Below the pieces are notes generated by a model. It did no database searches, was not told the DNA's origin, and was given only the letters and a program-made list of their open reading frames with translations. The position numbers and the translations under genes were made by a program. Shown piece after piece: positions 31,670 to 44,039 of a stretch of DNA of 64,000 nucleotides. Location: contig NC_133400.1 of NCBI RefSeq assembly GCF_047511655.1, positions 34,860,001 to 34,924,000 on the forward strand, given 5' to 3'. Each line of letters begins with the position of its first letter. The first letter of the stretch is position 1. The DNA comes from Castor canadensis (lineage: Eukaryota; Chordata; Mammalia; Rodentia; Castoridae).

Positions 31670-33660
31670 GCTTCTAGCACATGAACCTTGGGGGGCAGAC
31701 TGTAGGCAAAGCAGTAGCACCCTGGCTGCTTCAGTCTTGGGAAGAAGTATGTCTGGGCTGCCTTCTGTAGTTAGGTTGTGGGTGGAGAAATGCCAGGAAA
31801 TGGAGAAGCACAGATGCCCTCCCACTGTGCAGTATCTACTGGCCTTCTCGTCATTTCAGAGTTCTCAGTTGATTACCTCATGCATTTCTTCCAGGATCTA
31901 TGGTGTTGCTTAGAGGGGAGGGGCAGAGAGAAATGGGTCTAGGTTACCTTAACACATCAGGTACTTCTGACCACTGCACAGTACTTAAGCTCCAGGGTAT
32001 CCATTCTCAATGCATGTGCCTCAGCTAGAAAGACACACAGATTCATCCTCTGACCATTAGACAGGCATCAAGGATTTGCAGATTCCTCTAGAAACCATGT
32101 GGGGAACATAGCTATGCAAGACCACCAGATCCAGCAGAAGGCATGAAAAATAGACAGCCTCCACTCCCATCTCCAGATCAAACCCTGTCTTGTCATTTTT
32201 GTTTTGCTTTTAAAATCTCCTTTGGCTTATTCTGGTAATTATGTTCTTCCTTCTCTGCCCATTTATTATACTGTAAAGATGGAAAGGATTGCTTTTATGT
32301 TAACCTTTCTCTTAGGCTTATGAATTTTATTGCTTCTTTGTAGAATCATACTCAGAGCTGGTTACAAATGGTTCATTCAATAGCCATTCCTTAGGGGGGA
32401 CAAAAACCTGCTCTCAAATTCACTAGTATATTATTGCAAAGACAACACATAAACAGCCCTCCAACTCCCCCAAACAAAAGCAAAACCCCTTCATAGCTGT
32501 GTATGTTTGCATTTTGCTTTGCAAGCTTCCTTCCATTATTCTTCATTGCAGAGCAAGAACAGTTTCAGAAATGAGAATATGAGGGAAAAAAGACTTGACT
32601 TCTTTTATCATAGACCTGAGGAGCACCAGCCTAATTCACCTTCTGGTGTGGTTCAAGGAGAAGGAGAAAGTGTTTAGGGACAGTAGACTCCATCCTGAGA
32701 CCCAACACTGACACAAATGCAAGAGAAGGTACATTTAGGCTTCTGGGTTGCAAGGAATGTTTGACAGTCAGTGGATCCATGTGGCCTTCCTGCCCTTGGT
32801 CCTTCAATTTTAGCTTAGAAGAAAGAACCTATTTTATTTTTATTTTGTACATAAGCCCAGTGTGTGGAGAATTTAAGATGACCACAAATTCCTTACATCA
32901 AGGGGGCAGGTCTATGTCCCTGTCTCTTGAATCTGAGTGCTCTTTGCTATTGCTTTGTTCTGTAAAATACAGCAAAAAATGCTATAAGAAAAGGTTGTCA
33001 ACCAGTGAACAGCTGAGCTGTTTGCGATGTGGAATTCACCCAAGCCAATCTGTCTGGAAAGTTTGCTGAATGAGCGCTCCTGTCAGGACGCTAGGGCGCT
33101 CATCGGGACAAACAGTGTGTCTATCAAAGGGTCGTTTTACTTGTTAAGCATTGCTTTAACATCCTTGCCCGGCTGTGTCCACTGCTCCTAAAATATTATT
33201 TCACAACATCTGCCTAACGCCAATTAATTCCTGTCTTGAAAGGTTTGCATAAACCAGTGGAGCCCAGACCCAAACCCTAAGATTGGCAAGGTGTGTGTTC
33301 ATTACTATAGAGTCTCGCAAAGGTAACTTTGCTGAACCCCAGGAGGCAACAGTCTGCAAGGTGACATTGTTCTGTGACTTGGTGTGTACCTTATCTGTGT
33401 GTGTCCCCCTCACTGGTGTACAACTGTGGTGGTAGGCCATTGGATTACTGTCGTACTTTTCAGTAGAACTTAAAGTGATGGGTGCAGAAATTCTGTCTTC
33501 TCTGCCAAGCACCCAATGTTTTGAACTGTTTCTGGTACACAAATACTGAATGTAGAATGAATGAAAGAATGATGATCTGATTGCAAAAATATGAGAGAAG
33601 GAAAGGAGAGGAGGAAGGGAAGGGAGAGGAGTGATTGAGAAAGAAAAAGGAAAAAGTTAA
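31670..33660. other. Two kilobases without a SINE; no gene recognised
   Basis: Unique or very old sequence. Short frames (102 and 113 codons) carry no known motif. A purine-rich GGAAG tract lies at 33590-33660. Confidence 0.5.
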
Positions 33661-33667
33661 GAAAAGG

Positions 33668-33835
33668 ATCAAGTGTGGTGGTTCATGCCTGTAATCCCAG
33701 TGGAGGCAGGAAGATTGCAGGAGCATTAGGAGGCTGAAGCAGGAGAATTGAAAGTTCAAGGGCTATCCCAGGCTACAGAGAGAGTTCCAGGCCAGCCAGA
33801 ATGCATAGTGAAATCTTGCCTCAAAAAAAAAAAAA
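33668..33835 (+). mobile_element. B1-like SINE
   Basis: 'gtggttcatgcctgtaatcc' to 'agtgaaatcttgcctcaaaa' and an A15 run, with an internal duplication. Confidence 0.85.
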
Positions 33836-33847
33836 AAGATATGTTAC

Positions 33848-33930
33848 AAAGAGGGGCTGTGATGGGGATGGAATCAAGGCCTCCCGTAATATAACTCCCA
33901 TACACCACTGAGCTATACCCTGAGCGTAAC
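33848..33930 (-). mobile_element. ID-like SINE
   Basis: 'gatggggatggaatcaaggc' to 'ccactgagctataccctgag'. Confidence 0.8.
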
Positions 33931-33934
33931 ATTT

Positions 33935-34630
33935 GACTAATACTTTTCCCCCAGGAAGACAGGACAGAGCAAAAATAGATCTGAGAGGGGGCATATGAGG
34001 CCCCCTCAGACTTTGTTCTGGAGACCAATGCCTGGGGAAATGGTTCAAGGTCAGGGTTACCTTGGAGGATTTAGTTTCTTGAAAGCCCCCCAATTTTTGT
34101 TTTAACTTTTGTGGTTGCTGTTATCTTTGTGTTTTGGCTCTGTCCCAGTCCCAAGGGAGGCTGTTTTATGAGGTAAATGCCTGCCTGGGATGGGTTTCCC
34201 ATCATGGAGGAAGGGGAGCAGAAAAGAGGCTACCTGTAACTCACATTGGCTTCCCAATGAGACTGCACTGGCATCTGCAGTGGGTCCTCATGGGTGGGTG
34301 ACTGCTTCTGGGATGAGGTCACATTCTGCCAGTAACAGTGACAGTGGACTGACTGGCAGGGTGACCCTGTTCCCACATTCTTGGTGGAAAACAAATTTCC
34401 CCTTGTACGCATATAAGTTGACAAGTGAAATATTTTCATTATACTTCTAAAGTATCGCAAAGTATATCATTCTTGACCTAGCCTGTTTATTGGCTGTATG
34501 TTTTAACTATGTTTTGATCTAGATCTAGGAATTTCAGACTTAGCTCGTTCAGTCTATGGAAACTGGCTGGAAAAGCACCTAACTGGATTTCAGCCTTACT
34601 GTCTAACCCAGGGGTATGACTTCATTGTAT
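33935..34630. other. No recognised feature
   Basis: Unique-looking sequence. Confidence 0.5.
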
Positions 34631-34634
34631 GTTG

Positions 34635-34795
34635 GGGGGGAGGCTTGAACTCAGGTCCTCATGCTTGCCAGGCAGGTGCTCTATCATTTGAACCTCTCTG
34701 CCAGCCCTTTTTTGTGTTGGAACCTCGATCCTCTGGATCTCTGCCTCCTGAGTAGCTTGGACTATAGGCGTGGGCTACCAGCACCTGGCTGCTGT
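34635..34795 (-). mobile_element. B1-ID composite SINE
   Basis: 'ggcttgaactcaggtcctca' tail and 'gggctaccagcacctggct' head. Confidence 0.88.
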
Positions 34796-34799
34796 GTGA

Positions 34800-35285
34800 T
34801 CTGACCTTATTTTCAACTGAAACTTCTTCGTGTCTGTCCCCAGAATAAATGATCCATTCTTTTAAGGTGGATGGATACCTTTGTATGGTGAGGATTGGAT
34901 GAAATAAGAGTCTTTTCCCTTTATTATTTCTTGTTGAAACTCTTTGATTTGCTCTGCATTGTCACTTAATCTTTAATCTTGCACTGAACTTTTATATCCA
35001 GGTGGTGAGAGGTGGGTCTTTTGTATAGCAGGGTGATTGTACAAAGGAAGGGAGAGGAGGCCTCTAGATTCAGAAAGTGCACTGGTGAGAGTGGAGAGTC
35101 TGAACTGATCGTCTTCAAAGTCACCATGCTCGTCAAATCACAGACGTCTTCCTGTTCCAAGGTTCATGTACTCAATTTGAAGACTGCTACTGAAAATTTA
35201 ACTTAGGTGTCACCTTTTCCAGTAAGCGTTCCCTGATTTCCGCCCTCACCTGTCTGTTCCTTTATTTCCAAAAGGTCTTCCTTAA
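34800..35285. other. No gene; one isolated 16-bp minisatellite unit at 35002-35017
   Basis: The isolated unit reads the same as the array at 26369-26560. Part of 35200-35285 is L2-like. Confidence 0.5.
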
Positions 35286-35289
35286 ACTT

Positions 35290-35720
35290 CAGTCAGTCAA
35301 CAAATGTGTAAGTGCCTGCCATGTTCCAGGTGCTGCATTTGGCACTGAAGGTGGTACAGTGAGTGAGCAAAGAGGTAAGTCATTCTTCCTTCACCAAGCA
35401 TTCAGTCCAGTGTGTGTGTTAATTAAATCGTCACACAAATAGATGAGAAATCACAAGTGTGTAAGTGCAGAGAAGACATACATGAGGAGTGGTGCAGCAC
35501 AAACTCCCAGAGCAGGAGGTGCCCTGAATTGCCAGGGGTTGGGAAGGCCTTTCTGAGGAAAGGAGATGTAAGGCGGTTGAAGGAAGGGCAACGAGGTGTG
35601 AACAGAGGGTAGTATGTTGGTAAGCATTTGTAGTGGAGGTCTCAGCATTGCAAAGGCCTGGAGTTGGCTGGAGAGTCCCCAAAGAACTGCCAGGTTAGAG
35701 GGAGTAAGAGATGATTAAGA
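35290..35720 (+). mobile_element. Ancient interspersed repeat (L2/MIR age)
   Basis: 'gtgcctgccatgttccaggt', 'gggaaggcctttctgaggaa' and 'agcattgcaaaggcctggag' follow the same order as at 17150-17480. Confidence 0.55.
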
Positions 35721-35949
35721 AGTGGCGGCGTGCTTAGGCAGCAATGACCTAAAAGGACTTTCACTTGTATTCTGTATTAAGGATTTTTAAATCTCACACC
35801 AAAATTGAGTTAAGAAAATACAACAGTGAGTCTTTATGATCTTGGATTAGACATTGGTTTCTAGGACATAACATCTAAATCATATACAAATCAAAGAAAA
35901 AGTAGACTGGACTTCATTAAAATTTAAAACTTCAGCCAGGCACACCTGT

Positions 35950-36035
35950 GATGATGGTGCACACCTGTAATCCCAGCAGTCAGGAAGCTGAGGCAGAAGG
36001 ATCCTGTCTTCCAGGCCAGCCAAGGCTACAAAACA
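35950..36035 (+). mobile_element. B1-like SINE
   Basis: 'ggtgcacacctgtaatccca' to 'caaggctacaaaacaaaaca'. Confidence 0.85.
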
Positions 36036-36174
36036 AAACAAAATAAATAAAAACTTAGAAGGACACTATCACTAATGTGAAAAGGCACTCTATAGAGCTG
36101 GAAACATTTTACGTCTGAGAAGGGTCTAGCCATCCAGAATATGCAAGGAATTCTTTAAAAAAATTTTTTTTTGT

Positions 36175-36255
36175 TCGGCAGAACTGGGGTTTTAGCTCAG
36201 GGTTTTCCACTTGCTAGGCAGGAGCTCTACCACTTGAACCACACCTCCAGCCTTA
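36175..36255 (-). mobile_element. ID-like SINE
   Basis: 'gcagaactggggttttagct' to 'gaaccacacctccagcc'. Confidence 0.9.
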
Positions 36256-36312
36256 TAAGGAACTCTTAAAATTCGTCAACAAAAAGATGACCTTATGTAA
36301 AATGCCAAGAGA

Positions 36313-36395
36313 GGGCTGAGGATGTAGCTCAGTGGTAGAATGCTTGCCCGTCATATGTGAGCCCCTGGCTTTGATCCCTGGCACTGCAAAAAAAT
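36313..36395 (+). mobile_element. ID-like SINE
   Basis: 'gctgaggatgtagctcagtg' to 'tgatccctggcactgcaaaa'. Confidence 0.92.
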
Positions 36396-36439
36396 CCAAA
36401 TTAATAACAGCAAAAAAAAAAACAAAACAAAACAAAAAC

Positions 36440-36545
36440 CATGCCAGGCATGTTGGTATACACTCTTGGGAGGCTGAGGCAGGAGGATTGTGAATTTGAG
36501 GCCAGCCTGTGCTACATAGTAAGAACCTGTCTCAAAAAAAAAATA
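36440..36545 (+). mobile_element. B1-like SINE
   Basis: 'ccaggcatgttggtatacac' to 'agaacctgtctcaaaaaaaa'. Confidence 0.88.
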
Positions 36546-36559
36546 CAAATTACTTCATT

Positions 36560-37560
36560 AATTAAAATAAGCTAAAATAAAAATGGCATAGATATTTCTC
36601 TAAAGAAGATATACAAATGGCCAACAGAGCACCTGAAGACAGTTACTAGAGAAAACCTTACCAGAACCACAGTGAGATGCCACTTCACATCCACTAGGAG
36701 GTAAGAGCGATGGTGATGGTGGTAGGGTCTTGTTCTGTTGGGGCTACTATAACAAAATGACATGAACTGGGAGGCTTATAAATACAGATTTGCAGAGCTG
36801 AGGCTGGGAAGTCTAAGATCAAGATGCCAGAGATCCAGGCTCCATTTTCTGGTTCTTACTGCGTGCTCACAGGGAGAGACTACTGCTCTCAGAGGTCTCT
36901 TTTGGGCACTAATACCAGTCATCCCTTGATCAGCCCCAAGACTCTGCCTGTAATACCATTATTGGAGGTTAGAGTTCAATGCTTTCAAACATTTGACATT
37001 TGTTGATAGAGATGATCAAATAGACAGTGTGAAGTGACGGCATAGGTGTGGAGAAATTGGAGCCCTCATACCCTCCTTCTGGAAATGTCAAATGGAACAG
37101 CCTCTGAGGAAACCCGTCTGGCAGTTTCTCAAAAACTTAAACATACAGTTGCCAGGTGACTATATCATCATAGGAGCAATTCTGCTCCTAGGTGCTCACC
37201 CATGCTAACTGAAAACATGTCCACAAGTGTTCATAGCAACATATTCACAATAGCCAAAAAGTAGAAACAGCCTAAGTGACCATCAAGTGGAAAGAGAAAA
37301 TGTGGTATGTCCAAGCAATGGGATCTTCCTCGGCCATAAGAAGGAAGACGTGCCACAGCCTGCAATGTGGACAACCCCAGAACCTGCAAAGTGAAAGAAG
37401 CCAGCCACCAACGAGAACATTCTGCAAGGTTCCATCTACGCGCAGTGTCCACAACAGGCAAGTCCTAGAGACAGAAGGTAGATTAGTGGTTGTCAGGGGT
37501 GGAAGGAGGACAGAGGAGAGAGGCCACTGGATTTCTTTTGGGGGCAATTGTACAACTGTG
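36560..37560 (+). mobile_element. L1 3' region split by a MaLR LTR
   Basis: L1 'atttctctaaagaagatata' and 'ccacagtgagatgccacttc' resume after the LTR with 'ggtgtggagaaattggagcc', 'gtttctcaaaaacttaaaca' and 'gtaggtgctcaccc'-like words. Confidence 0.85.
36725..37005 (-). mobile_element. MaLR-type LTR nested in the L1
   Basis: 'ggggctactataacaaaatg', 'aagtctaagatcaagatgcc' and 'ggttagagttcaatgctttc' follow the antisense MaLR LTR order. Confidence 0.8.
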
Positions 37561-37589
37561 TGACTGGACTAAAAACACATACCATAAAA

Positions 37590-37750
37590 TTAACCTGTTT
37601 TTCTGTGCCGAGGATGAAAGCCAGGGCCTCACACATGTTAGGCAAGCGCTCGACCTCCTAGCTGCACCCCTAGCTCCCAGATTCACCTTTAAAAAGGATG
37701 GAGCCTAGTTTACATGAAGCCCTAAGCTTGGTCCCCAGTACCAAAAACTG
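37590..37750. mobile_element. Two diverged ID-like scraps in opposite orientations
   Basis: Antisense at about 37595-37680 ('gcctcacacatgttaggcaa') and sense at about 37705-37748 ('gcttggtccccagtaccaaa'). Confidence 0.65.
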
Positions 37751-37754
37751 AAAG

Positions 37755-38060
37755 ATAAATAATGTGAATTGTCTTAATAAAAAGTATTCCTTAGTGTTTC
37801 TTTTTTCTCCTCATTTTAATGCTGAACTTTATTGTTTCCGCCTTTTAGTCTTAGAGGTCTCAGCATCTTTTAGGAGGTTAATTAGCAAATCAGTTCATTA
37901 AGGAAAAAAGCATTCCTCTTGGCCTCAAATACTAGGTGTTTTATGGTGCTTGGCTTTTCCCTGTCTCTTTCATTCAGCAGCTCCTGGTATTGAAAAAAGA
38001 GGAAGACATTAAAGGGGATTAGAGATCAGTGGAACAAAATTCACATTTTCTTTAAAAAAT
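37755..38060. other. No recognised feature
   Basis: Unique-looking sequence. Confidence 0.5.
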
Positions 38061-38064
38061 TTAT

Positions 38065-38262
38065 TTTGGGGTCGCTGGGATGGAACCAAGGGCCTCACAC
38101 ATGCTAAGCAAGCATTCTGCCTCTGAGCTATATCACCAGCCCCTTTATCCATTCCTGTATTGATTGATTGATCAATTGATTGCAGTACTGGGGTTTAAAC
38201 TCAGGACTTCATGCCTGCTAGGCTAGCACTCTACCACTTGAGCTGTGCCCCATAGCTCCCTC
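38065..38262 (-). mobile_element. Two adjacent ID-like SINEs
   Basis: 38065-38145 ('gatggaaccaagggcctcac') and 38182-38262 ('gtactggggtttaaactcag'). Confidence 0.88.
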
Positions 38263-38264
38263 TT

Positions 38265-39150
38265 TTTATAATTACACATTTCCATTGTGGTGTTTGTTCT
38301 TTTTTGCCTCCAGTCTGTGAGATCTGCTTGGGCTCTCTTGGTCTTCCTCAGATAATTTTACTGACAGATTTTTCTTTTGCAGAGAAATGGAGCTGGTAAA
38401 GTGTCTCCAGGTTGTAATTAGTTGGTCTTTATTGTCACCTTTGCTTGGGATTTGGCTATGGGGGTGTGGGGGTGAGTGCTAGAGGCAAAGCATTACTGCT
38501 TGTAAAAGTTTCATTGTGCTACTGATGTTGTGAAAATGGTTTTCTAACTCAATCATAAAAACTATCTTTTTAGGACTCAAGATGTCTTGTTGGTCAGGCT
38601 TAGTAGAGGATGATGTGGAAGACCTTCAGTAACTAAGTGAAATATTCCTTAAGTGTGTTTCTTGGTTTTTAGGCATTCCAGGGTAAAATAGCAAAATTAG
38701 ATGAGGACACGAATCCAAGTGTTAAGATGTAATTTTGGCATTTGGTCCTGATTTCACTTTAAATTTAGTGTGAATAATTAGAAAAATGATGTCTTTTTCA
38801 TTACACAACATGTGTAATACACATTTTAATTTTTTTTTCATTTTGGGATAATTATAGACTCCAAGAAGCTGCAGTAAATATTTTTTAGAAATATTCAAAC
38901 AAAACTGAAATGTGTGTGGTGAAAAAGTGCAAATCCTCTGTAACCTCTCTCCTGACTGGCATTTTCCAGGGTCCACAGGCTGATGTGTGTTTCTTTAAAC
39001 TTTTTGTTGTCTTGCTGGTGAAGTCTATAAACTATAAATTCTCGATTTGTGTGTGTTTGAAGGTGATGTGCAAAATTCCCTGTCTATGAGTACTCACTAA
39101 ATTTCACCTCTGCAAATGTCTAAGTAGAGCTCGCAAATCTTTGTGCTTTC
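38265..39150. other. No gene; possible old L1 piece at about 38815-38990
   Basis: 'ttgggataattatagactcc' resembles an old antisense L1/LTR segment. Nothing else is seen. Confidence 0.4.
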
Positions 39151-39434
39151 TTTCTTCACTGTTGGTTTGCTTTTAACATTTGTATTTGCATATATTAATT
39201 GTATAAAATAATGGTCTTAATTGTGACATTTCATACATGCATATGGCACTTTGAGCATATTCATCCCCCTCTTAGACTTTCTCCGTCCACTTTCCCAACA
39301 GTCTCCTAGTTTTTTCTAAATGTCAATACAGAAAGAATGTCCAATACTTGTTTTTCTGAGTCTGGCTTATTTGACTTAACATGATCTCTAGTTCTATACA
39401 TTTTCTTGCAAACAACATGATTTCATTCTTTATT

Positions 39435-39658
39435 TTAGTTTTTTTTTTTTTTTGGCAGTACTGGGGTTTGAACACAGGGCCTCATGTTTGCTAGGCAGGT
39501 GCTCTACCACTTGAGCCACTCTGCCAGTCCTTTGCTGTGTTAGGTATTTTCAAGGATAGGGTCTTCTGAACTATTTGCCTGGGCTGGCTTTGAATCGCAA
39601 TCCTGATCTCTGCCTCCTGAATAGCTAGGATTACAGGTGTGAGCCACTGGTACCTGGT
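39435..39658 (-). mobile_element. B1-ID SINE in the L1 with an 18-bp duplication
   Basis: Flanks are 39417-39434 and 39659-39676 ('catgatttca' then near-identical bases, two mismatches). Confidence 0.9.
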
Positions 39659-40079
39659 CATGATTTCACTTTTTATGACTGAATAATACTCCAGTGTGTG
39701 TGTATGTATCACATTTTTCTTTAACCATTCATCTGTGGATGTACACCTAGGTTGATTCCATAACTCAGCTATTGTTAATAGTGTCATGATTAACACAAGT
39801 ACACAGGTATCTCCATTGTATGCTGACTTTGATTCCTTCAGGTGTGCACCCAGGAGTGGTACAGCTGGATCACATGGCAGTTCTGTTTTTAGTTTTATGA
39901 GAAGTCTCCATACTGATTTGCATAGTAGCTGTACTAATTTACACCCCTCAACAGTGTATCAGGGCTCCTTTTCCCTCTGTATCACACCTACATTTGTTGG
40001 TTTTGTTTTCTTGATGATAGCCTTTCTACCTAGGGTGAGATGTTGAGCATTTTTCATGTATTTATTGGCAACATATACT

Positions 40080-40605
40080 TTTTTGTTTGCATTGGGGCTT
40101 CACCCAGGGGTTTGTTCTGGCTAGGCAGGCACTCTACCCCTTGAATCATGGGTCAGCCCTTTTTTGCTGTGGTTATTTTTGGAGATGGGGTCTTGGTTTT
40201 TGCCCAGGCTGGCCTGGACCATGGTTCTCCTATTTTATGCTTTCTATCATAGCTGAGACAACAGGGTGTACCACTATGGCCACCTTTTTGCTGTTGAGAT
40301 GGGGTTTCACAGTTTGTTTGTTTTTTTTTTTTTGCCTAGGCTAGCCTGGAAACTTGATCTTCCAGATCTCAGCCTCTCTCATAGTTTGGGATGACAGGCG
40401 TGCACAACCACATGCAGTTATTGGTTGAGATGGGGTCTTGCAAACTATTTGCCTGGGCTGGCTGCCAGCCCTTTGTTGTGTTGGATATTTTCAAGAATAG
40501 GGACTCCTGAACTATTTACCTGGGCTGGCTTTGAACTATGATCCTCCTGATCTCAGCTTCCCAAGTAGCTAGGATTACAGTTGTGAACCAGCAACACTCA
40601 TCCCT
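40080..40605 (-). mobile_element. SINE cluster in the L1 (three-part element plus B1)
   Basis: ID tail 'gcactctaccccttgaatca', two 7SL monomers, a partial third monomer and a separate B1 ending 'ttgtgaaccagcaacactca'. Confidence 0.85.
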
Positions 40606-43099
40606 TTTTTGTTGTTTTGAGAACTGTCTGTTCAGTTCATTTGCCCAGTTTTGATTGGATTATTTGTTCTTTTGGTGTTTAATTTTTTGAGTTCTTTATA
40701 TATCCTGGATATCAATCCTCTGTCAGATGAATAGCTGACAAAGATCTTCTTCCATTCTGTAGGCTGTTAATTGTTTCCTTTGAGATGCAGAAGCTTTTTA
40801 ATTTGTGCACTCCCATTGGTTGACTCTTGCTATTATTTCCTGGGTCCTCTATTCTAATTCCATCAATCTTTGTGCCTGTTTTTGTACCAGCACCATGCTG
40901 TTTTTGTTACTGTGGCTCTGCAGTATGATTTGCAGAGTGTTATAATATCTCAGCCTTGCACTCAGGATTGCTTTGGCTACTTAGGGTCTTTTATGCTTCC
41001 ATATGAATTTTGGGATTTTTTTTTTCTATTTCTGCCAGTCTATGATCATGGGAGGTCTTTCCATCTTCTAGGGTCTTCTTCAATTTGTTTCTTCAGGGTT
41101 TCATAGTTTTCAATGTAGAGGTCTTTTACCTCCTTGGTTAGGTTTATTCCTAGGCATTTTTCTTTTGAGGCTTCTGTGAATGGGATTGTTTCCCTGATTT
41201 CTTTCTCAGCACATTCACTATTGGTACACATAAAAGCCACTTATTTTGTATGTCGATTTTGTATCCTATTGGTTTGCTGGATTTGCTTATCAGATCTGAA
41301 TTTCAGGTGAAGTATTTAGGGTCCTTTAAGTATAGGATTATATTACCTACAAATAGGTATACTTTGACTTCTTCCTTTCCTATTTGTATTCCTTTTATTT
41401 CTTTCTTTTGTGTTACTGTGTGGCTAGGAATCCAAGCACTATATGGAATAAGAGTGGAGAGAGTAGAAAACCTTTGTTTTATTCCTGACTTTACAGGCAA
41501 TGCTTTCAGCTTTCCCCCAGTCAGTATAATGTTGGCTGTGGGTTTGTCACATATTGCCTTTATTATGTTGAGGCATAATGCTTCTATTTCTAGTTTCTTC
41601 AGAGCTTTTAGCATGAAGTGATGTTGAATTTTATTGAAGGTTTTTCCTGCATCCATTGAAATGACCATGTGATTTTTGTCCTTGAGTCTATGTGCTGTAT
41701 TATGTTTAATGATTTGTGTATGTTAAACCATCCTTGCATCCCTAGAATGAAATCAACTTGATTATGGTGTCTGATCTTTTTACTGTGCTCTTGAGTTCAG
41801 TTTGTAAGTATTTTTTTGAGGGTTTTTGCATCTATGCTCACCAAGGAAACTGGTCTATAGGATTCTTTTTAGTTGAGTCCCTTTTCAGTTTTGGTATCAC
41901 TGTAATCTTGACTTCATAGAATGATTTTGGAAGTGTTCCTTCCCTTTCTGTTTTGTGGAACAGTTTGAGGAACATTGCTGTGAGTTCTTCTTTACAGGCC
42001 TGGTGGAATTCAGCAGTGAATTTGCTTAGTCCTGAGTTTTTCTTTGTTGGGAGATTCTTTATTACTGCTTCAATCTCATTGCTCATTATAGACAGTTTAA
42101 ATTTTTTATATTCTCTTGGTTCAATTTTGGTAGGTGGTATATGTCTAGAGTATCCATTTCTTATAGATTTTCTAATTTATTGGAATATAAGCTTTCAAAA
42201 TATTTCCTAATGATCCTCTGGATTTCAGTGACATCTGTTGTAATATTCCCTTTTTAAGCTCTAATTTTATTAATTTGGGTCTCTTTTCTCCCTCTCTCTC
42301 TCTCTCTTGTTCTTAATATTGTTTTTCTTTTCAAAGAACAAACTCTTGGTTTCATTGACCCTTTGTATTGTTATTTTTAGCCTCATTTCTTTAATTCCTG
42401 CCCTGATCTTTATTATTTCTTTCTGTCTACTAATCTGGCATTTGGTTTGTTCTTGTTCTTTAATCACTGGTGGTACATCTATAGGTTATTTATTTGAGAT
42501 TTCTATTTTTTTTAGTGTAGGCACTCATAGTTGTAAACTTCCCTCTTAGAACTTTGTACTTTGGAGACAATCTTTGCTGTATCCCAAAGGTCTTGATAAT
42601 CTGTGTCTTTATTTTCATTTGATTTTAGGAATTTCAAATTTTGCTCTTGATTTCTCCAGTGGTTCACTGGTCATTCAGAAGTGTGTTGTTTCGCCTCCAT
42701 GTGTTTTATAGTTCCTCTTGCTGCCCATTTCTAATTTTGTTCCATTATGATCAGATACAAAAATTGTCTTAATTTTTTTGTATTTGTTAAGATTTGCTTT
42801 ATGGCCTAAAATATGATCTGTTTTGGAGAAAGTCCACGGTATGTGGCTGTTGGATGGAATATTCTGTAGATGTCTGTTAAGTCAATTTGATCTTTGATAT
42901 AAGTTAACTCTGAAGTTTTCCTTGTTGGTATCTTGTGTGAATAACCTGTGTAGTGCTGGGAGTGAGGTATTGAAAGCAGTCACTGTTATTGTATGTCTAG
43001 CAGTGTTTGTTTTATGAAATCAAGTACACCAATTCAGTGCAAATGTATTTATAATCATTCCATTGTATCTTCTTCTTTTTCTGTCTTTTCTTTCTTTCT

Positions 43100-43345
43100 T
43101 TCTTTTTCCTGTAGTACTGGGGTTTGAATTCATTGCCTGAGCTTGCTAAGCTGGTGCTCTATCACTTGTACCACACTTCCAGTCCTGAATCATCACATCT
43201 TGATGGATTGTTCCCTTTATTTATATGTGGTGACTTTCTTGGGATATTCTTTTTTTTTTTTTTTTTTGACAGTATTGGGGTTTTCACTCAGGGCCTCGTG
43301 TTGCTGGGCAGGCACTCTACCACTTGAACCATGCATGCCCCCAGT
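43100..43345 (-). mobile_element. Two ID-like SINEs in the L1
   Basis: 43110-43190 ('gtactggggtttgaattcat') and 43246-43345 (T-run, 'gtattggggttttcactcag'). Confidence 0.88.
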
Positions 43346-44039
43346 CTGTGGCGACCTTTACCCCTTCTGCTATAATTTGATTGAATAGGGTTTTTTATGC
43401 CTTTAGTCTGTATCTTGGTTCCCTTTTCCACATTACAGCTTTATAGCTTTGGTCTCTTAACCGTGTTGCAGGTCTTGAATGTTGAACTCATGGTTGCTTT
43501 GTTTGTTTTTATTACTGTATGCATGCACTAATTTCTCAACCTTATCTTCAGTTCCTGACAGCCTTTCATCTTCCCAGCCTAGTCTGTTGGTAATACTTTT
43601 CATTGACTTTTTTTTTTTAATTTGATTCATTGAACTTTTTCCTAAGGTTCCATTTTTTTCCCCCCAAAATCTCTGTCTCATTGCTGAATTTATCATCCAA
43701 GTTGTTGAATTTTCTCATCTAGTTTTGAGTTAACTTCTTTACTGCATTCATCTGTTTATTTGAATTCTCTTTGTGGTTATTGACCATTTTTAAATGTAGA
43801 CTTGAATTATTTGACATTTCAGTACCTTTGGATTCAGTTATTGAAGAGTTACGAACTTTCAGAGGAGTCATATTGCCTTGCTTTTCATATTTTTGTGTTT
43901 CTAAGTTGGAATTTATGCATCTGTTGAGACGGATATGTCTTTTAGTTTTATATATATACATATATATAATTTTTAGTGAGTGAACTTACCTTTTTAAAAT
44001 TTAATTTTATCGTTGAATTAGAATACATTAATTATGCCT

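Larger units (their letters stand above)
39160..43980 (-). mobile_element. Near full-length L1, heavily decayed, with ORF2 and ORF1 remnants
   Basis: Read on the minus strand: ORF1 at about 43960-43440 (pieces 'ENSNKQMNAVKKLTQN' and 'DERLSGTEDKVEKLVHAYSN'), an endonuclease-region remnant about 43030-42480, a linker ('KEIIKIRAGIKEM') at 42467-42270, reverse transcriptase pieces at 42086-41838 ('TAEFHQACKEELTAMFLKLF') and 41668-41303, then 'CLGINLTKEVKDLYIENYET' at 41240-41046 and the 3' end to about 39180. The catalytic FADD position reads FVGN, and stops and frameshifts are many. SINEs interrupt it. Confidence 0.92.

Noticed and set aside
41838..42086. Possible functional reverse transcriptase gene
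   Set aside because: The L1 ORF2 is broken into short frames with stops and SINE insertions, and its catalytic motif is lost.
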